A stretch of DNA of 64,000 bases, taken from assembly GCF_000317065.1 (NCBI RefSeq), contig NC_019701.1, positions 1,116,001 through 1,180,000 of the forward strand, written 5' to 3'. Shown here in pieces: positions 27,799-37,314 of this stretch. Positions within the stretch are counted from its first letter, which is position 1. Every line of letters begins with the position of its first letter. The position numbers and the translations under genes are program-made. Below the pieces are notes generated by a model that saw only the letters and a list, made by a program, of their open reading frames with translations, made no database searches and had not been told where the DNA came from. This DNA comes from Pseudanabaena sp. PCC 7367. GTDB lineage: Bacteria; Cyanobacteriota; Cyanobacteriia; Pseudanabaenales; Pseudanabaenaceae.

Positions 27799-28620
27799 CT
27801 ACAACAATTTCTCCAGGCCATAGACCAAAGACTTAAGCTCCAGGCATTTGCGGATGCAGAGCAAAACCCCAGGCATATAGGAGGCGCGATCGATTACATT
27901 GTGTTTGATTGTATAGGTCTCGCCCACGCCGCCAAACATCACTTCCTGACAGGCCACCAACCCTGGCAATCGCACACTGTGAATATTAATCTGGTCATTA
28001 GTTTTGGCTCCCCTGGCTCCGGTTAAGTGCTCTTTCTCTGGGGCGTTGGTGGTGTTGAATTTGCGGCCAAGTTCAGCGATCATCTGGGCGGTTTTGATCG
28101 CCGTGCCGCTGGGTGCATCGGCCTTCTGGTTGTGATGCATTTCGATGATTTCAATATTTTGATAATACTGACAGGCGGCGATCGCGGCTTGCTGCATAAT
28201 CAATACGCCGATCGAAAAGTTGGGCGCAACAATACAACCCATGCTGGCTTTGTCCGCAAAAATGCTCAGTTCATTGATCTGCGACAGGCTTAGCCCCGTG
28301 GTGCCGATCACTGGCCTCACGCCATAGGCGATCGCGGAACGAATATTTTCATAGACGCGGCTGGGGTGGGTAAAGTCCACCATCACGGCGGGGTGGGCTT
28401 CCTGGGCTCCCTGGGCTAGCATCACTTCCAGGTCGTTGGTCACCGGAATTTCTAATTCACCACATCCGGCGATCTCACCAATGTCTTCGCCCATATGATT
28501 GCGACCGATCGCACCGATTAACTCCATATCCTCGGCCTTGGCGATCGCTTTGACGGTCTCACGTCCCATTTTTCCGGTCGCTCCCGATACGATTACCGGA
28601 ATTTTTACGCTCTCGATCAT
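27799..28620 (-). CDS. dapB: 4-hydroxy-tetrahydrodipicolinate reductase
   Basis: 273 residues. It reduces hydroxy-tetrahydrodipicolinate with NAD(P)H in the lysine/diaminopimelate pathway. The Rossmann motif [16 protein letters not shown] is at the N-terminus, GTTGLS and VAPNFSIGV line the nucleotide site, and the family signature [15 protein letters not shown] contains the catalytic His and Lys. It faces the ATP synthase terminator and is probably monocistronic. Confidence 0.95.
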   Translation of the reverse strand: MIESVKIPVIVSGATGKMGRETVKAIAKAEDMELIGAIGRNHMGEDIGEIAGCGELEIPVTNDLEVMLAQGAQEAHPAVMVDFTHPSRVYENIRSAIAYGVRPVIGTTGLSLSQINELSIFADKASMGCIVAPNFSIGVLIMQQAAIAACQYYQNIEIIEMHHNQKADAPSGTAIKTAQMIAELGRKFNTTNAPEKEHLTGARGAKTNDQINIHSVRLPGLVACQEVMFGGVGETYTIKHNVIDRASYMPGVLLCIRKCLELKSLVYGLEKLL

Positions 28621-28688
28621 TTGTTTTTTTGTTGCTGATTCTAACTAATATTGCGCCTATTAGGTTTCGATCGCTTTGCTACGAATGG

Positions 28689-29141
28689 CTAAACTGCTAA
28701 AACTTTTGTCAGCACATCACTGAGATCATTGATTGCATCCACGATTTCCAGGTCACTGGGCATAGCGATCGCCATCCCCTTCAGGGTCATATGCGCCTTT
28801 CTGATCGTACTTTTCATTGATTCAGTGTGAGGATTTTGGGTGGCCTCAGCAATAATTTTTAGTTGTTCTAAGGCTATTTCTTTATCAAACTTAGACATAA
28901 GTGGATCACCCTCAATGCTCTTCTCCAAGCAAAGAAGCTTATCTTTTAGGCCAAGGCTTTCAATGTCTAAACTATTGGCATGGGACGGGATTTGGTCAAT
29001 CGCACTATTTACGCCAATTGCTGAACCATAGACACTCCCACCAATACTTATAGTTATGTCTTTACTACGATGCTTCCGAATAATATTTGCCGCATCCGCG
29101 ATCGCCCTTTGTACCTCAGAGTATTTATGTTTTTCGGTCAT
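28689..29141 (-). CDS. Unknown helical protein
   Basis: 150 residues, not recognised. A short Gly/Ser segment (ITISIGGSVYGSAIGVNSAID, about 30-50) is flanked by helices, and the C-terminal half is a likely helical bundle (KEIALEQLKIIAEATQN, MKSTIRKAHMTLKGMAIAMPSDL). No signal peptide or membrane span. It lies 64 bases downstream of another same-strand unknown gene with a membrane anchor and a coiled coil, so the two may be co-transcribed. Confidence 0.7.
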   Translation of the reverse strand: MTEKHKYSEVQRAIADAANIIRKHRSKDITISIGGSVYGSAIGVNSAIDQIPSHANSLDIESLGLKDKLLCLEKSIEGDPLMSKFDKEIALEQLKIIAEATQNPHTESMKSTIRKAHMTLKGMAIAMPSDLEIVDAINDLSDVLTKVLAV

Positions 29142-29205
29142 TGGTTAACCAGCTCCTTGAACAGTTAGAACCGCTCAATTTTTTTGCTTATACAGAGCAT
29201 TATAA

Positions 29206-29796
29206 TTATAGGTCTAACTTCCGAATTTGCTCTAGCGTATATGCCAATACTCCACTAACATCCTTGCTCTCGTCTAGTTGTTCTAGCAATATTTGCATAT
29301 CCAGCAACATTTCTCTTAATAAGTCTAATTTTTGCTTTAACTGCTGTTTCTCCTGCTCCAATTTTCCCAGGCGATCGATGCGATCATCGCGCTCGGACTC
29401 CAATTGGGAAATAGTTTCTTCTTTGGTGCTGATATCCAAATAGGTTTGTTGTTGCTCAGACTTAAGCTGATCGATGTACTTCTCTAGCTGTTCTTTGGTG
29501 CTGAGGTAATATTCCTGCACCTTCATTGGCGTGAAGTCGCGCAGGGTTTGATTTTCCCGCTCCAGGGCGCTGATTTGTCCTTCCAGCCCAGAGGTGACTG
29601 CGCTCAATTCAGCCTCCCGCAGTTCCTTTAGCTCCTGCTGCGAAATTTTGAGGGTTTGGATTTGCTCCCGCAAGGCGCTGATTTGGGCTTCCTTGGCGGT
29701 ACTAAATTCCTCCGACCAGCGCAATTTGGCCAGCCAGGCCAGCACCGCCCCCAGCAGGCTCAAAATTGTAATCGCAGCTTGTAATCGCTCATCCAT
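29206..29796 (-). CDS. Membrane-anchored coiled-coil protein
   Basis: 196 residues. One N-terminal hydrophobic segment (AAITILSLLGAVLAWLAKL, about 7-25) is followed by an almost continuous coiled coil to about residue 175, with heptads such as LREQIQTLKISQQELKELREAELSAV and LGKLEQEKQQLKQKLDLLREMLL. No enzymatic motif. It may act as a membrane-tethered scaffold; this is inferred from architecture only. Confidence 0.7.
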   Translation of the reverse strand: MDERLQAAITILSLLGAVLAWLAKLRWSEEFSTAKEAQISALREQIQTLKISQQELKELREAELSAVTSGLEGQISALERENQTLRDFTPMKVQEYYLSTKEQLEKYIDQLKSEQQQTYLDISTKEETISQLESERDDRIDRLGKLEQEKQQLKQKLDLLREMLLDMQILLEQLDESKDVSGVLAYTLEQIRKLDL

Positions 29797-29952
29797 AGGG
29801 CAAGGATATCAAGGGTTGGTCTAGAATTTAAGTTAAATCACGCGATCGATCATTATTTAATTTACAAGCTTTTTTCACTATGACATCGATCGGTAATCAG
29901 ATAGTTCCATTTAGTTTCATTTAGGCGATCGCCATTAACGATCTAGCAATCT

Positions 29953-31110
29953 ATGCAACGCCCGATTTATTTAGACAACCATGCCACCACAACCATGGAT
30001 CGCCGGGTACTAGAAGCGATGCTACCCTACTTTTGCGAATCCTTTGGCAATGCGGCCAGCACCTCACATTTATATGGCTGGGAAGCAGAAGCAGCGGTAA
30101 GCAGTGCGCGGGAAGTTCTGGCAACGGCGATCGCAGCCGAACCAGAAGAGATCGTGTTTACCAGTGGGGCAACGGAGGCTAATAACCTGGCGATTAAGGG
30201 GGTGGCGGAGGCTTATTTAACCAAAGGTCGGCATATCATTACGATGCAAACTGAGCATAATGCAGTTCTCGATCCCTGTGCTTACCTGGAATCAATGGGG
30301 TTTGAGGTAACTTACTTACCAGTGCAAACTAATGGTTTGATTAATGTAACCGAGTTAGAACAAGCGATCCGCGCCGATACAGTTCTAGTCTCGGTGATGG
30401 CGGCTAATAATGAAATTGGCGTGCTGCAACCGATCGCCCAGATTGGCCAGATCTGCCACGATCGCAATGTGCTATTCCATACCGATGCAGCCCAGGCGAT
30501 CGGCAAAATCCAGCTTGATGTCCAGGCGATGCACATAGATTTACTCTCAATCACTGCCCATAAGATCTATGGCCCCAAGGGGATTGGTGGATTATATGTG
30601 CGGCGTAAAAACCCCAGAGTAAAACTTGCACCCCAACTGCACGGCGGTGGCCATGAACGGGGGATGCGATCGGGCACTTTGTATGTGCCGCAGATTGTTG
30701 GTTTTGCCAAAGCGGTGGCATTAGCCCTGGAGTCGCAAGCCTCAGAACAGGCACGATTGCAAGAACTACGCGATCGGCTCTGGCAAAGGCTCAGTCAACT
30801 GGAGGGCGTTTATTTAAATGGTGATGCTACCCAGCGATTGGCGGGAAATTTAAATATCAGCGTGGCGGATGTGGATGGGCAGGCGTTGATTGTGGCGTTG
30901 CAAAAGAATCTAGCGATCTCGACCGGGGCGGCCTGTAGCTCGGTTAAAAATGAGCCATCCCATGTGCTAACGGCTCTAGGGCGATCGAAAAAATTGGCTC
31001 AAGCTTCGCTCCGGTTTGGGATTGGTCGGTTTAATACGGTTGCCGAAATCGATCGGGCGGCGGACTTGACGATCGCGGCGATCGCTTCACTGCAAAAAGT
31101 AAATTGCTAG
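29953..31110 (+). CDS. Cysteine desulfurase (NifS/IscS class)
   Basis: 385 residues. This PLP enzyme takes sulfur from cysteine for Fe-S clusters and thio-cofactors. The N-terminus MQRPIYLDNHATTTMDRRVLEAM is canonical. FTSGATEANNLAIKG binds PLP, TAHKIYGPKG holds the PLP Lys, and STGAACSS carries the catalytic Cys in the mobile loop of the group I (NifS/IscS) enzymes. No iscU or nif genes are adjacent, so a housekeeping role is likely. The end overlaps the convergent small gene by 4 bases. Confidence 0.93.
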   Translation: MQRPIYLDNHATTTMDRRVLEAMLPYFCESFGNAASTSHLYGWEAEAAVSSAREVLATAIAAEPEEIVFTSGATEANNLAIKGVAEAYLTKGRHIITMQTEHNAVLDPCAYLESMGFEVTYLPVQTNGLINVTELEQAIRADTVLVSVMAANNEIGVLQPIAQIGQICHDRNVLFHTDAAQAIGKIQLDVQAMHIDLLSITAHKIYGPKGIGGLYVRRKNPRVKLAPQLHGGGHERGMRSGTLYVPQIVGFAKAVALALESQASEQARLQELRDRLWQRLSQLEGVYLNGDATQRLAGNLNISVADVDGQALIVALQKNLAISTGAACSSVKNEPSHVLTALGRSKKLAQASLRFGIGRFNTVAEIDRAADLTIAAIASLQKVNC

Positions 31111-31352
31111 ACCTCTTCATCGAGATCGAACACATCAAACTCCTTTCCCTGATCAGATTTCCAGAACTGTAGCAAAATTTCTGAGCCCGCAAATGGCTTC
31201 TCAGTAGACCAGATTGACCGATCAACCTCTTCACTATCTTTGTCCGAGTCTTCTTCATGCTCCAGCTCATCCAGCAAAAACTGGATCGCCTTAAACTTGT
31301 CCGTTCTGGACAAATCCTGGAGTAAGGGCAAAATATCGGGTAATGATTCCAT
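31107..31352 (-). CDS. Small acidic protein of unknown function
   Basis: 81 residues starting MESLPDILPLLQDLSRTDKF, with an acidic middle (ELEHEEDSDKDSEEVDRS) and IWSTEKPFAGSEILLQFW near the end. I chose the ATG at 31352 because GAGGAG lies ten bases before it; the frame is open 15 codons further. Similar short proteins in cyanobacteria often pair with PIN-type toxins, but no partner toxin is adjacent here, so this may be an orphan antitoxin-like gene. Low certainty on function. Confidence 0.6.
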   Translation of the reverse strand: MESLPDILPLLQDLSRTDKFKAIQFLLDELEHEEDSDKDSEEVDRSIWSTEKPFAGSEILLQFWKSDQGKEFDVFDLDEEV

Positions 31353-31456
31353 GTTTTTATTACTCCTCAATAAGGCCACTATACCGTTGGATGGCATAAG
31401 TACCTAATGTTAGGAAATGTTTAAGCATATTTAACTAGAGCTTGTCAAAGGTTTGG

Positions 31457-34400
31457 TCAATCGGCCTCGATCAGATCCAGCGGTGCAAACCCCTGGCGTT
31501 GAGTATTTTCAGTGATCGCCCTTGGTTCCAGGAATTGTAGCAAATAATCGGGGCCACCTGCTTTGGAGCCTACGCCACTGAGCTTGAAGCCGCCAAAGGG
31601 ATGCCGATCGACCAGCGCCCCAGTAATGCTGCGATTGATGTATAAATTACCGACCTCAAATTCTTGGTAAGCCCTTTTAATGTGCGACGGTGTACGGGAA
31701 TACAGGCCGCCCGTAAGTGCATAGGGGGTGTTATTAGCGATCGCCAAAGCCTGATCAAAATTTTCTGCCTTGATTACCGCCAACACAGGGCCAAAAATTT
31801 CTTCCTGCGCCAAAACACCATCGGGGGCAACATCAGTCACGATCGTCGGCCCCACATAAAAACCATGCTCTGGAGCAGGCATTTCCAGCGCCACCTTGCC
31901 TGTTTCGTGGCCTTTGGCAATGTAGCTGCGAATTTTGGCCTGGGCGCTGCCATCGATCACCGGACCAACCTTAGTATCAGGCGCAGTGGCATCACCCACC
32001 ACCAGCGATCGGGTTGCCTCTACTAATCGCGCTATAAACGGGTCATAAATACTGGCTACTACGATCGCCCGTGAGCAAGCGGAGCATTTTTGTCCAGCAT
32101 AGCCAAATGCCGACTTAACCACGCCTACTACGGCCTGATCAAGATCGCTGCTTTCATCGATAATCATGCCGTTCTTGCCGCCCATCTCCGCGATCACCCG
32201 CTTCAGATGCTTTTGACCGGTTCGCAGGATCGCCGCTTCTGCGTAAATATTACAACCGACCTCCTGGGAGCCAGTGAAGGCAATTAAATGGACATCGGGA
32301 TGCTTAACTAAATGCGCACCAACCTGGGAGCCTTTACCGGGCAGGTAATTAAATACCCCAGCCGGCAGGCCAGCAGCAATCAATACTTCGGCGATTTTTG
32401 CACCTATCACCGAGGCTTGTTCAGCGGGCTTGAGGATCACCGTATTACCAGCCGCGATCGCCGCCACACTCATCCCCATTGCGATCGCCAGGGGGAAATT
32501 CCAGGGCGAAATCACCAGCGCAATGCCACGCGGTTGATAGATATAGGTGTTATCTTCACCGGGGACATGGCGATATTGGGGTTGGGCAAGGCGCTCCATT
32601 TCCTTGGCATAGTAGCGACAAAAATCGATCGCCTCAGAGACTTCTGCATCGGCTTCGCGCACTGGCTTACCCACCTCCCAGACAATCCAGGCGGATAGCT
32701 CGGCGCGTTGCTGCTCCATGAGGTCAGCGGCACGACGCAGGATCTCACCGCGATCGGTGGCGGACATTTTCTTCCAGGCGGGAAAGGCTTGCTTAGCGGC
32801 AGCGATCGCTTGATCGGCTTGTTCAATACTCGCTAGGCCAATTTTACCGACTACTTGTTCAGATTTAGAGGGATTGAGCGAATCGACAAAATTTTCTGCT
32901 GTTACGGTGTTGCCATTAATAATCGGCTGATAGGTTTGCCCCAGATTATTACCAACCTGGTCGATCGCCCTGGCTGCATTTTCCCGGTTGGCTAATTCCG
33001 CATAATCCAGGTCTGGCGCATTGGCAAATCCATCAAACTCGATCGACTTGGCCTCACCCTGGCTGGTTTCCATTGTGGGCGTGGCAATTAATTCGGCTTC
33101 CGGCAGCGATTCACTGGTACTGAGGCGCAAAAATGAGCTATTGGCGGTGTTTTCCAGCAAGCGCCGGATCAAATAGGACATGCCTGGGATCAAATCGCCA
33201 AACGGACAATAGATCCTGACCCGATAGCCCATCTCCACGATCGGTTTGGTGAACTTATCACCCATGCCATAGAGGGCTTGCAGTTCAAAATTGCGTGGCG
33301 GGATTTGCAATGTTTGGGCAATGGCGATCGCCTTGGCCAATGAGCGCACATTATGGCTGCCGATCGCGGCATAAAGATATTGATGATTTTCCAGTAGAAT
33401 TTGAATCAGGCGCTCGTAATTGGCATCGGTGGAGCTTTTCTGGTCATAAACAGGCCGATCCCACCCTTGCTGATAGGCCAGGATTGTTTCTTGATCCCAA
33501 TAGGCTCCCTTGACCAACCGCACCGTGAGCGGCGTGCCTCGTTCTTTTGCCCATTCCACCAAATCCAGCAAATCCGCTTCACTATCACGTAAATAGCCCT
33601 GGATTGTAACGCCCACATCACGGCGCTCTTTGAATTCCAGCTCGCTCAATACCTGCTTGAGGATCGCCAAGGTCAAAGTTTTATACTCATATTGCTCCAT
33701 GTCAAAATGCACCGCGCAGCCCAACTCCTGGGCACGACGCAACAGAATCCGGGCTGGTTCGCTGACTTTTTCGGTAGTGGTGACTGGATCGAGTGGGTCA
33801 AATTGCGAATAAAAAGCACTTAGCTTGACTGACACCTGCACCCGTGGCAAGTTCTCACCATCAGCGCGATCGATCTGGTCGATCGTATGCCAGGACTTAG
33901 CACTCTCAGTCAAGTCCTGCATGATCTGCAAATATTTGTCCAGGTATGACTGGGCTTCTTTTTCGCTGATTACGGCCTCGCCCAGCAAGTCCATCGTGAA
34001 GCAATAGCGATCGCGGCGCAGCTTTTCAATGCTTTTGAGCGCTTCCTTTAAATTGGCACCGCAAATATAACGCCTGGCCAGAGTTTCCACTGAGGTTTTC
34101 AGCGCCGTTGCCGCCAGGGTCGCTGTGGGTGAATTGGGGCTGGCTCCCAGATTCAGCATGGATTTTAGCCCTGGCACTTCCACTTCATCACGGGCTAAGT
34201 ATTCCTGCATGTGGTGGGTGATTTCCGTGGTGCTGCCCAGCGCTGGTAAACAATCGATCAGGCGAAATAGCTGTACGCGCAACTCTTCATTCCCCATCGC
34301 CCAGGCCATCAGCTTGTCATCCAAACGCACCTTTTCCTTGAGGCTGCTCCAGAGCGACGCACCTTTGCCCACCTTGTGCAAGATTATCTGGGCAAGCTCA

Positions 34401-34489
34401 CGGGTCTTGGCTTCGTAGGGAGAGGCTTCGAGGGGATTATTTTTAGTTAGATTGTTGGCATTTGCTTGGGTAACCACTGGTGCAGGCAC
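31457..34489 (-). CDS. putA: Bifunctional proline dehydrogenase / glutamate-semialdehyde dehydrogenase
   Basis: 1010 residues. Proline is oxidised to pyrroline-5-carboxylate by the N-terminal FAD barrel (about 150-460; RAQELGCAVHFDMEQYEYK, VRLVKGAYWDQE, YRVRIYCPFGD) and then to glutamate by the C-terminal NAD aldehyde dehydrogenase. The latter (about 540-985) shows SPWNFPLAIAMG, FTGSQEVG, AEMGGKNGMII with the catalytic Glu, and GYAGQKCSACSR with the catalytic Cys. There is no N-terminal ribbon-helix-helix, so it is not a trifunctional autorepressor. It is probably monocistronic. The substrate can feed nitrogen into glutamate. Confidence 0.95.
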   Translation of the reverse strand: MPAPVVTQANANNLTKNNPLEASPYEAKTRELAQIILHKVGKGASLWSSLKEKVRLDDKLMAWAMGNEELRVQLFRLIDCLPALGSTTEITHHMQEYLARDEVEVPGLKSMLNLGASPNSPTATLAATALKTSVETLARRYICGANLKEALKSIEKLRRDRYCFTMDLLGEAVISEKEAQSYLDKYLQIMQDLTESAKSWHTIDQIDRADGENLPRVQVSVKLSAFYSQFDPLDPVTTTEKVSEPARILLRRAQELGCAVHFDMEQYEYKTLTLAILKQVLSELEFKERRDVGVTIQGYLRDSEADLLDLVEWAKERGTPLTVRLVKGAYWDQETILAYQQGWDRPVYDQKSSTDANYERLIQILLENHQYLYAAIGSHNVRSLAKAIAIAQTLQIPPRNFELQALYGMGDKFTKPIVEMGYRVRIYCPFGDLIPGMSYLIRRLLENTANSSFLRLSTSESLPEAELIATPTMETSQGEAKSIEFDGFANAPDLDYAELANRENAARAIDQVGNNLGQTYQPIINGNTVTAENFVDSLNPSKSEQVVGKIGLASIEQADQAIAAAKQAFPAWKKMSATDRGEILRRAADLMEQQRAELSAWIVWEVGKPVREADAEVSEAIDFCRYYAKEMERLAQPQYRHVPGEDNTYIYQPRGIALVISPWNFPLAIAMGMSVAAIAAGNTVILKPAEQASVIGAKIAEVLIAAGLPAGVFNYLPGKGSQVGAHLVKHPDVHLIAFTGSQEVGCNIYAEAAILRTGQKHLKRVIAEMGGKNGMIIDESSDLDQAVVGVVKSAFGYAGQKCSACSRAIVVASIYDPFIARLVEATRSLVVGDATAPDTKVGPVIDGSAQAKIRSYIAKGHETGKVALEMPAPEHGFYVGPTIVTDVAPDGVLAQEEIFGPVLAVIKAENFDQALAIANNTPYALTGGLYSRTPSHIKRAYQEFEVGNLYINRSITGALVDRHPFGGFKLSGVGSKAGGPDYLLQFLEPRAITENTQRQGFAPLDLIEAD

Positions 34490-34863
34490 TCCTAAATCCT
34501 ATACTTTGGCAGTCAAATACTCTGGCAGTCAAAAAATAATAGGGCTGTTCAGGGGCAATCTTTTCTAATCTTTAGATCAACCAGCAGCATCCTGGACTAT
34601 CTAGTTTAGCCTCTATTTTGTGGTGATTGAGGAATGTTTGGTTAGGGTTCGCTGGCAAAAGGATTACTAGTTAACTAGGTAATCAAGCTGGTTAATCAAA
34701 TGGCTATATCTATATCTACCTTACTTATATGCTAGATCACAGCGATCGGGAAAGGTCAGGCGTTGCAGCTCCCTCAAAGCTGGAGATTGTCACAACTATG
34801 ATCAGCACAGCACTATGAGCCAATCTCTCAATTGCTGCCCAATGAACTAAGGTCTAGCTAAAT
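34490..34863. other. Intergenic region upstream of putA
   Basis: 374 bases without a gene. It should contain the putA promoter. AT-rich patch with CTATATCTATATCTACC near 34705. Confidence 0.4.
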
Positions 34864-35205
34864 CTAGCTACTGCGCTTAGCACCACGCCAGGATTGATTT
34901 TCCAGCGCCCGCACCTGATGTTCCAGGCGATCGAGCCGACCGCGCAGTTCATCCAGTTCGCTTTGTCTGGCTACACCAATGTCTTGCATCACATAGCGAA
35001 TCTGGCGTTGAATCAAAAATTCTAGGTTTTCTTGCTCGCCCTTTAGCTTGGAGGTGAGATCGTTAATAAATTTATTGGCCTCTTCCGGATCGATGCGCCC
35101 TTCCTTCACCCATTCATCGGAGGCTTCTTTGATTTTGTCGGCCATGATCGTGGTGGTGCCAACCCCAATCAGCAGCAGTTGTTTGAGAAAATTATTGTTG
35201 TCCAT
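34864..35205 (-). CDS. Phasin-like protein (PhaF/PhaP type)
   Basis: 113 residues. The N-terminus (FLKQLLLIGVGTTTIMADKIKEASDEWVKEGRIDPEEANKFIND) followed by a C-terminal coiled coil (ELDELRGRLDRLEHQVRALEN) matches the polyhydroxyalkanoate-granule-associated family, also represented by the Synechocystis phasin. It would coat PHB granules or act as a general scaffold. No pha synthesis genes are in the window, so the granule link is inferred from family only. Confidence 0.7.
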   Translation of the reverse strand: MDNNNFLKQLLLIGVGTTTIMADKIKEASDEWVKEGRIDPEEANKFINDLTSKLKGEQENLEFLIQRQIRYVMQDIGVARQSELDELRGRLDRLEHQVRALENQSWRGAKRSS

Positions 35206-35520
35206 AGATTCATATTAATAAGCAGATCTGCTACCTGTTATTTTCGCCGATCGGCACTGATTTGGTTAGTTGTAGTAACCGTATCTTTGGCGTGAATTAC
35301 TAATTGGCGCATTAATGCAGCATTAGTGTCAGAATATATAGGATGCGGTGTGTAACAAGAATGCAGAAACACATCTATTAAGTGTTCGGTCGTCTGAATG
35401 TAGCAATTTTGAATAGCTCAAACCAGCAAGATCGATCGCCAAAAATATAGTTATGCATCAGGTTATAGAGCTAAACTAAATACCTACAAAAAGAGCAGAA
35501 TCAATTAGGAGATACCTCTG
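35206..35520. other. Divergent intergenic region, phasin-like gene and lpdA
   Basis: 315 bases between divergently transcribed genes; both promoters should be here. No coding frame or strong repeat seen. GGAGA lies about ten bases before the lpdA start. Confidence 0.45.
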
Positions 35521-36909
35521 GTGGCTGAGAATTTTGACTACGATTTAATTATTATTGGCGCTGGCGTTGGTGGTCATGGCGCTGCCCTCCATGCGGTCGA
35601 TTGTGGCCTAAAAACCGCGATCGTGGAAGCGGGGGATATGGGCGGCACCTGTGTAAATCGTGGTTGTATTCCCTCCAAGGCTCTGCTGGCAGCTTCGGGG
35701 CGGGTGCGAGAGTTAAAGGCGAAGGATCATTTAAAGGCACTGGGGATCGACATTGGCGATATTCAATTCGATCGCGGCACGATCGCTAATCATGCTAGTG
35801 ATCTGGTCAGTAAGCAAAAAAATGCCCTGATCAATAGCCTCAAAAATAAAGGCATTGACATTATTGAAGGCTGGGGTAAGCTTGCCGGCGCACAGACAGT
35901 CCAGGTGGGCGATCGCAAAATTACCGCCAAGGATATTATTCTCTCTACGGGTTCAGCACCGTTTGTGCCACCAGGAATCACGATCGACGGCAAAACCGTT
36001 TTCACCAGTGATGAAGGTGTCAAGCTGGATTGGTTACCGCAATGGGTGGCGATCATTGGCAGTGGCTACATTGGCCTAGAATTCTCTGATGTCTATACGG
36101 CATTGGGCTCGGAAGTAACCATGATCGAAGCCCTCGATCGGTTGATGCCTGGATTCGACCCCGACATTGCCAAGCTAGCGGAGCGGGTTTTAATCAAGCC
36201 CCGTGACATTGAAACCAAAGTCGGCGTACTGGCCAAGAAAGTTACGCCTGGCTCTCCGGTTACGATCGAATTGTCCGATGGGGAAATCATGGAAGTTGAT
36301 GCCTGCCTGGTGGCCACTGGCCGCATCCCCATGACTAAAGACTTAGGCTTAGAAACCGTGGGGCTGGAACTCACCAAGCGCGGCTTCATTGACGTGGACG
36401 ATCGCATGTCAACGGGCATTAATCATGTGTGGGCGATCGGTGATGCCACGGGCAAAATGATGCTGGCTCATACCGCCTCGGCCCAGGGCATGGTGGCCGT
36501 CGAAAATATTTGTGGCCGCGATCGCACGATCGACTATCTCAGTATTCCCGCCGCTGCCTTCACCCATCCGGAAATTGGCTTTGTGGGGTTAACCGAACCG
36601 CAGGCCAAGGAAAAAGGCCAAGCCGAAGGGTTTGAGGTGGCCTCGGTGCGCACCTACTACAAGGGCAATGCTAAGGCGATCGCCGAGGCCGAAACCGATG
36701 GTCTGGCTAAAATTATCTATCGCAAGGACACAGGCGAGCTTTTGGGTGTGCATATTCTGGGTATCCATGCTTCTGATTTGATCCATGAAGCAGCGGTGGC
36801 GATCGGCAAGCGTCTGGGGGTGAATGAACTTTCGTTTAATGTCCATGCCCATCCCACTCTGGCGGAAATCCTGGATGATGCCTACAAACGCGCAGCGGTT
36901 CATGCTTAG
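35521..36909 (+). CDS. lpdA: Dihydrolipoamide dehydrogenase
   Basis: 462 residues, GTG start supported by TAGGAGATA upstream. This flavoprotein reoxidises dihydrolipoamide in the pyruvate dehydrogenase and glycine cleavage complexes. FAD motif [15 protein letters not shown], redox disulfide [16 protein letters not shown]-binding [14 protein letters not shown], second FAD motif [14 protein letters not shown], and the C-terminal interface [10 protein letters not shown] with the catalytic His-Pro. It stands alone, as is common in cyanobacteria. Confidence 0.95.
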   Translation: MAENFDYDLIIIGAGVGGHGAALHAVDCGLKTAIVEAGDMGGTCVNRGCIPSKALLAASGRVRELKAKDHLKALGIDIGDIQFDRGTIANHASDLVSKQKNALINSLKNKGIDIIEGWGKLAGAQTVQVGDRKITAKDIILSTGSAPFVPPGITIDGKTVFTSDEGVKLDWLPQWVAIIGSGYIGLEFSDVYTALGSEVTMIEALDRLMPGFDPDIAKLAERVLIKPRDIETKVGVLAKKVTPGSPVTIELSDGEIMEVDACLVATGRIPMTKDLGLETVGLELTKRGFIDVDDRMSTGINHVWAIGDATGKMMLAHTASAQGMVAVENICGRDRTIDYLSIPAAAFTHPEIGFVGLTEPQAKEKGQAEGFEVASVRTYYKGNAKAIAEAETDGLAKIIYRKDTGELLGVHILGIHASDLIHEAAVAIGKRLGVNELSFNVHAHPTLAEILDDAYKRAAVHA

Positions 36910-37314
36910 TTATTAGCCTGCTTATGTAAAACTAAAACATAAAACACATAAAACTAATAAAGCTGGATCGTTATGCTCTGATTGCAATTGAGCGTTTGCA
37001 AGGGAGTAAGCATTGAAAGTGTGAAGATGCCAGATATATTTAAATTTGCTTAAATTGATGGAAGTTAATTTCTTACCCTCAAGCCTATCTATTAGGTCAT
37101 AAGCTAAGGATGAATAAATCTGGGTAGCAACATATTTCCTTGATCTGTCGCTTGTGTGGATTCATTACCTAGCCTATGGTTGGATTGGTAAAGCTGATCG
37201 ATCGGCACATATACAGGACTCACCCTTAATCGGGATAGCAAAGCTAACTGCTCGCATTTATAGAGCTAAGTCCTAGCCGCTTGGTCTTGATTCCATTGAC
37301 CCATAAAACAGCCC
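36910..37314. other. Intergenic region between lpdA and the TPR-glycosyltransferase gene
   Basis: 405 bases; I see no gene, hairpin terminator or repeat here. Confidence 0.4.

Noticed and set aside
27754-28026. Open frame on the plus strand opposite dapB
   Set aside because: It lies antisense to conserved dapB codons and starts inside the terminator region; its composition follows the shadow of dapB.
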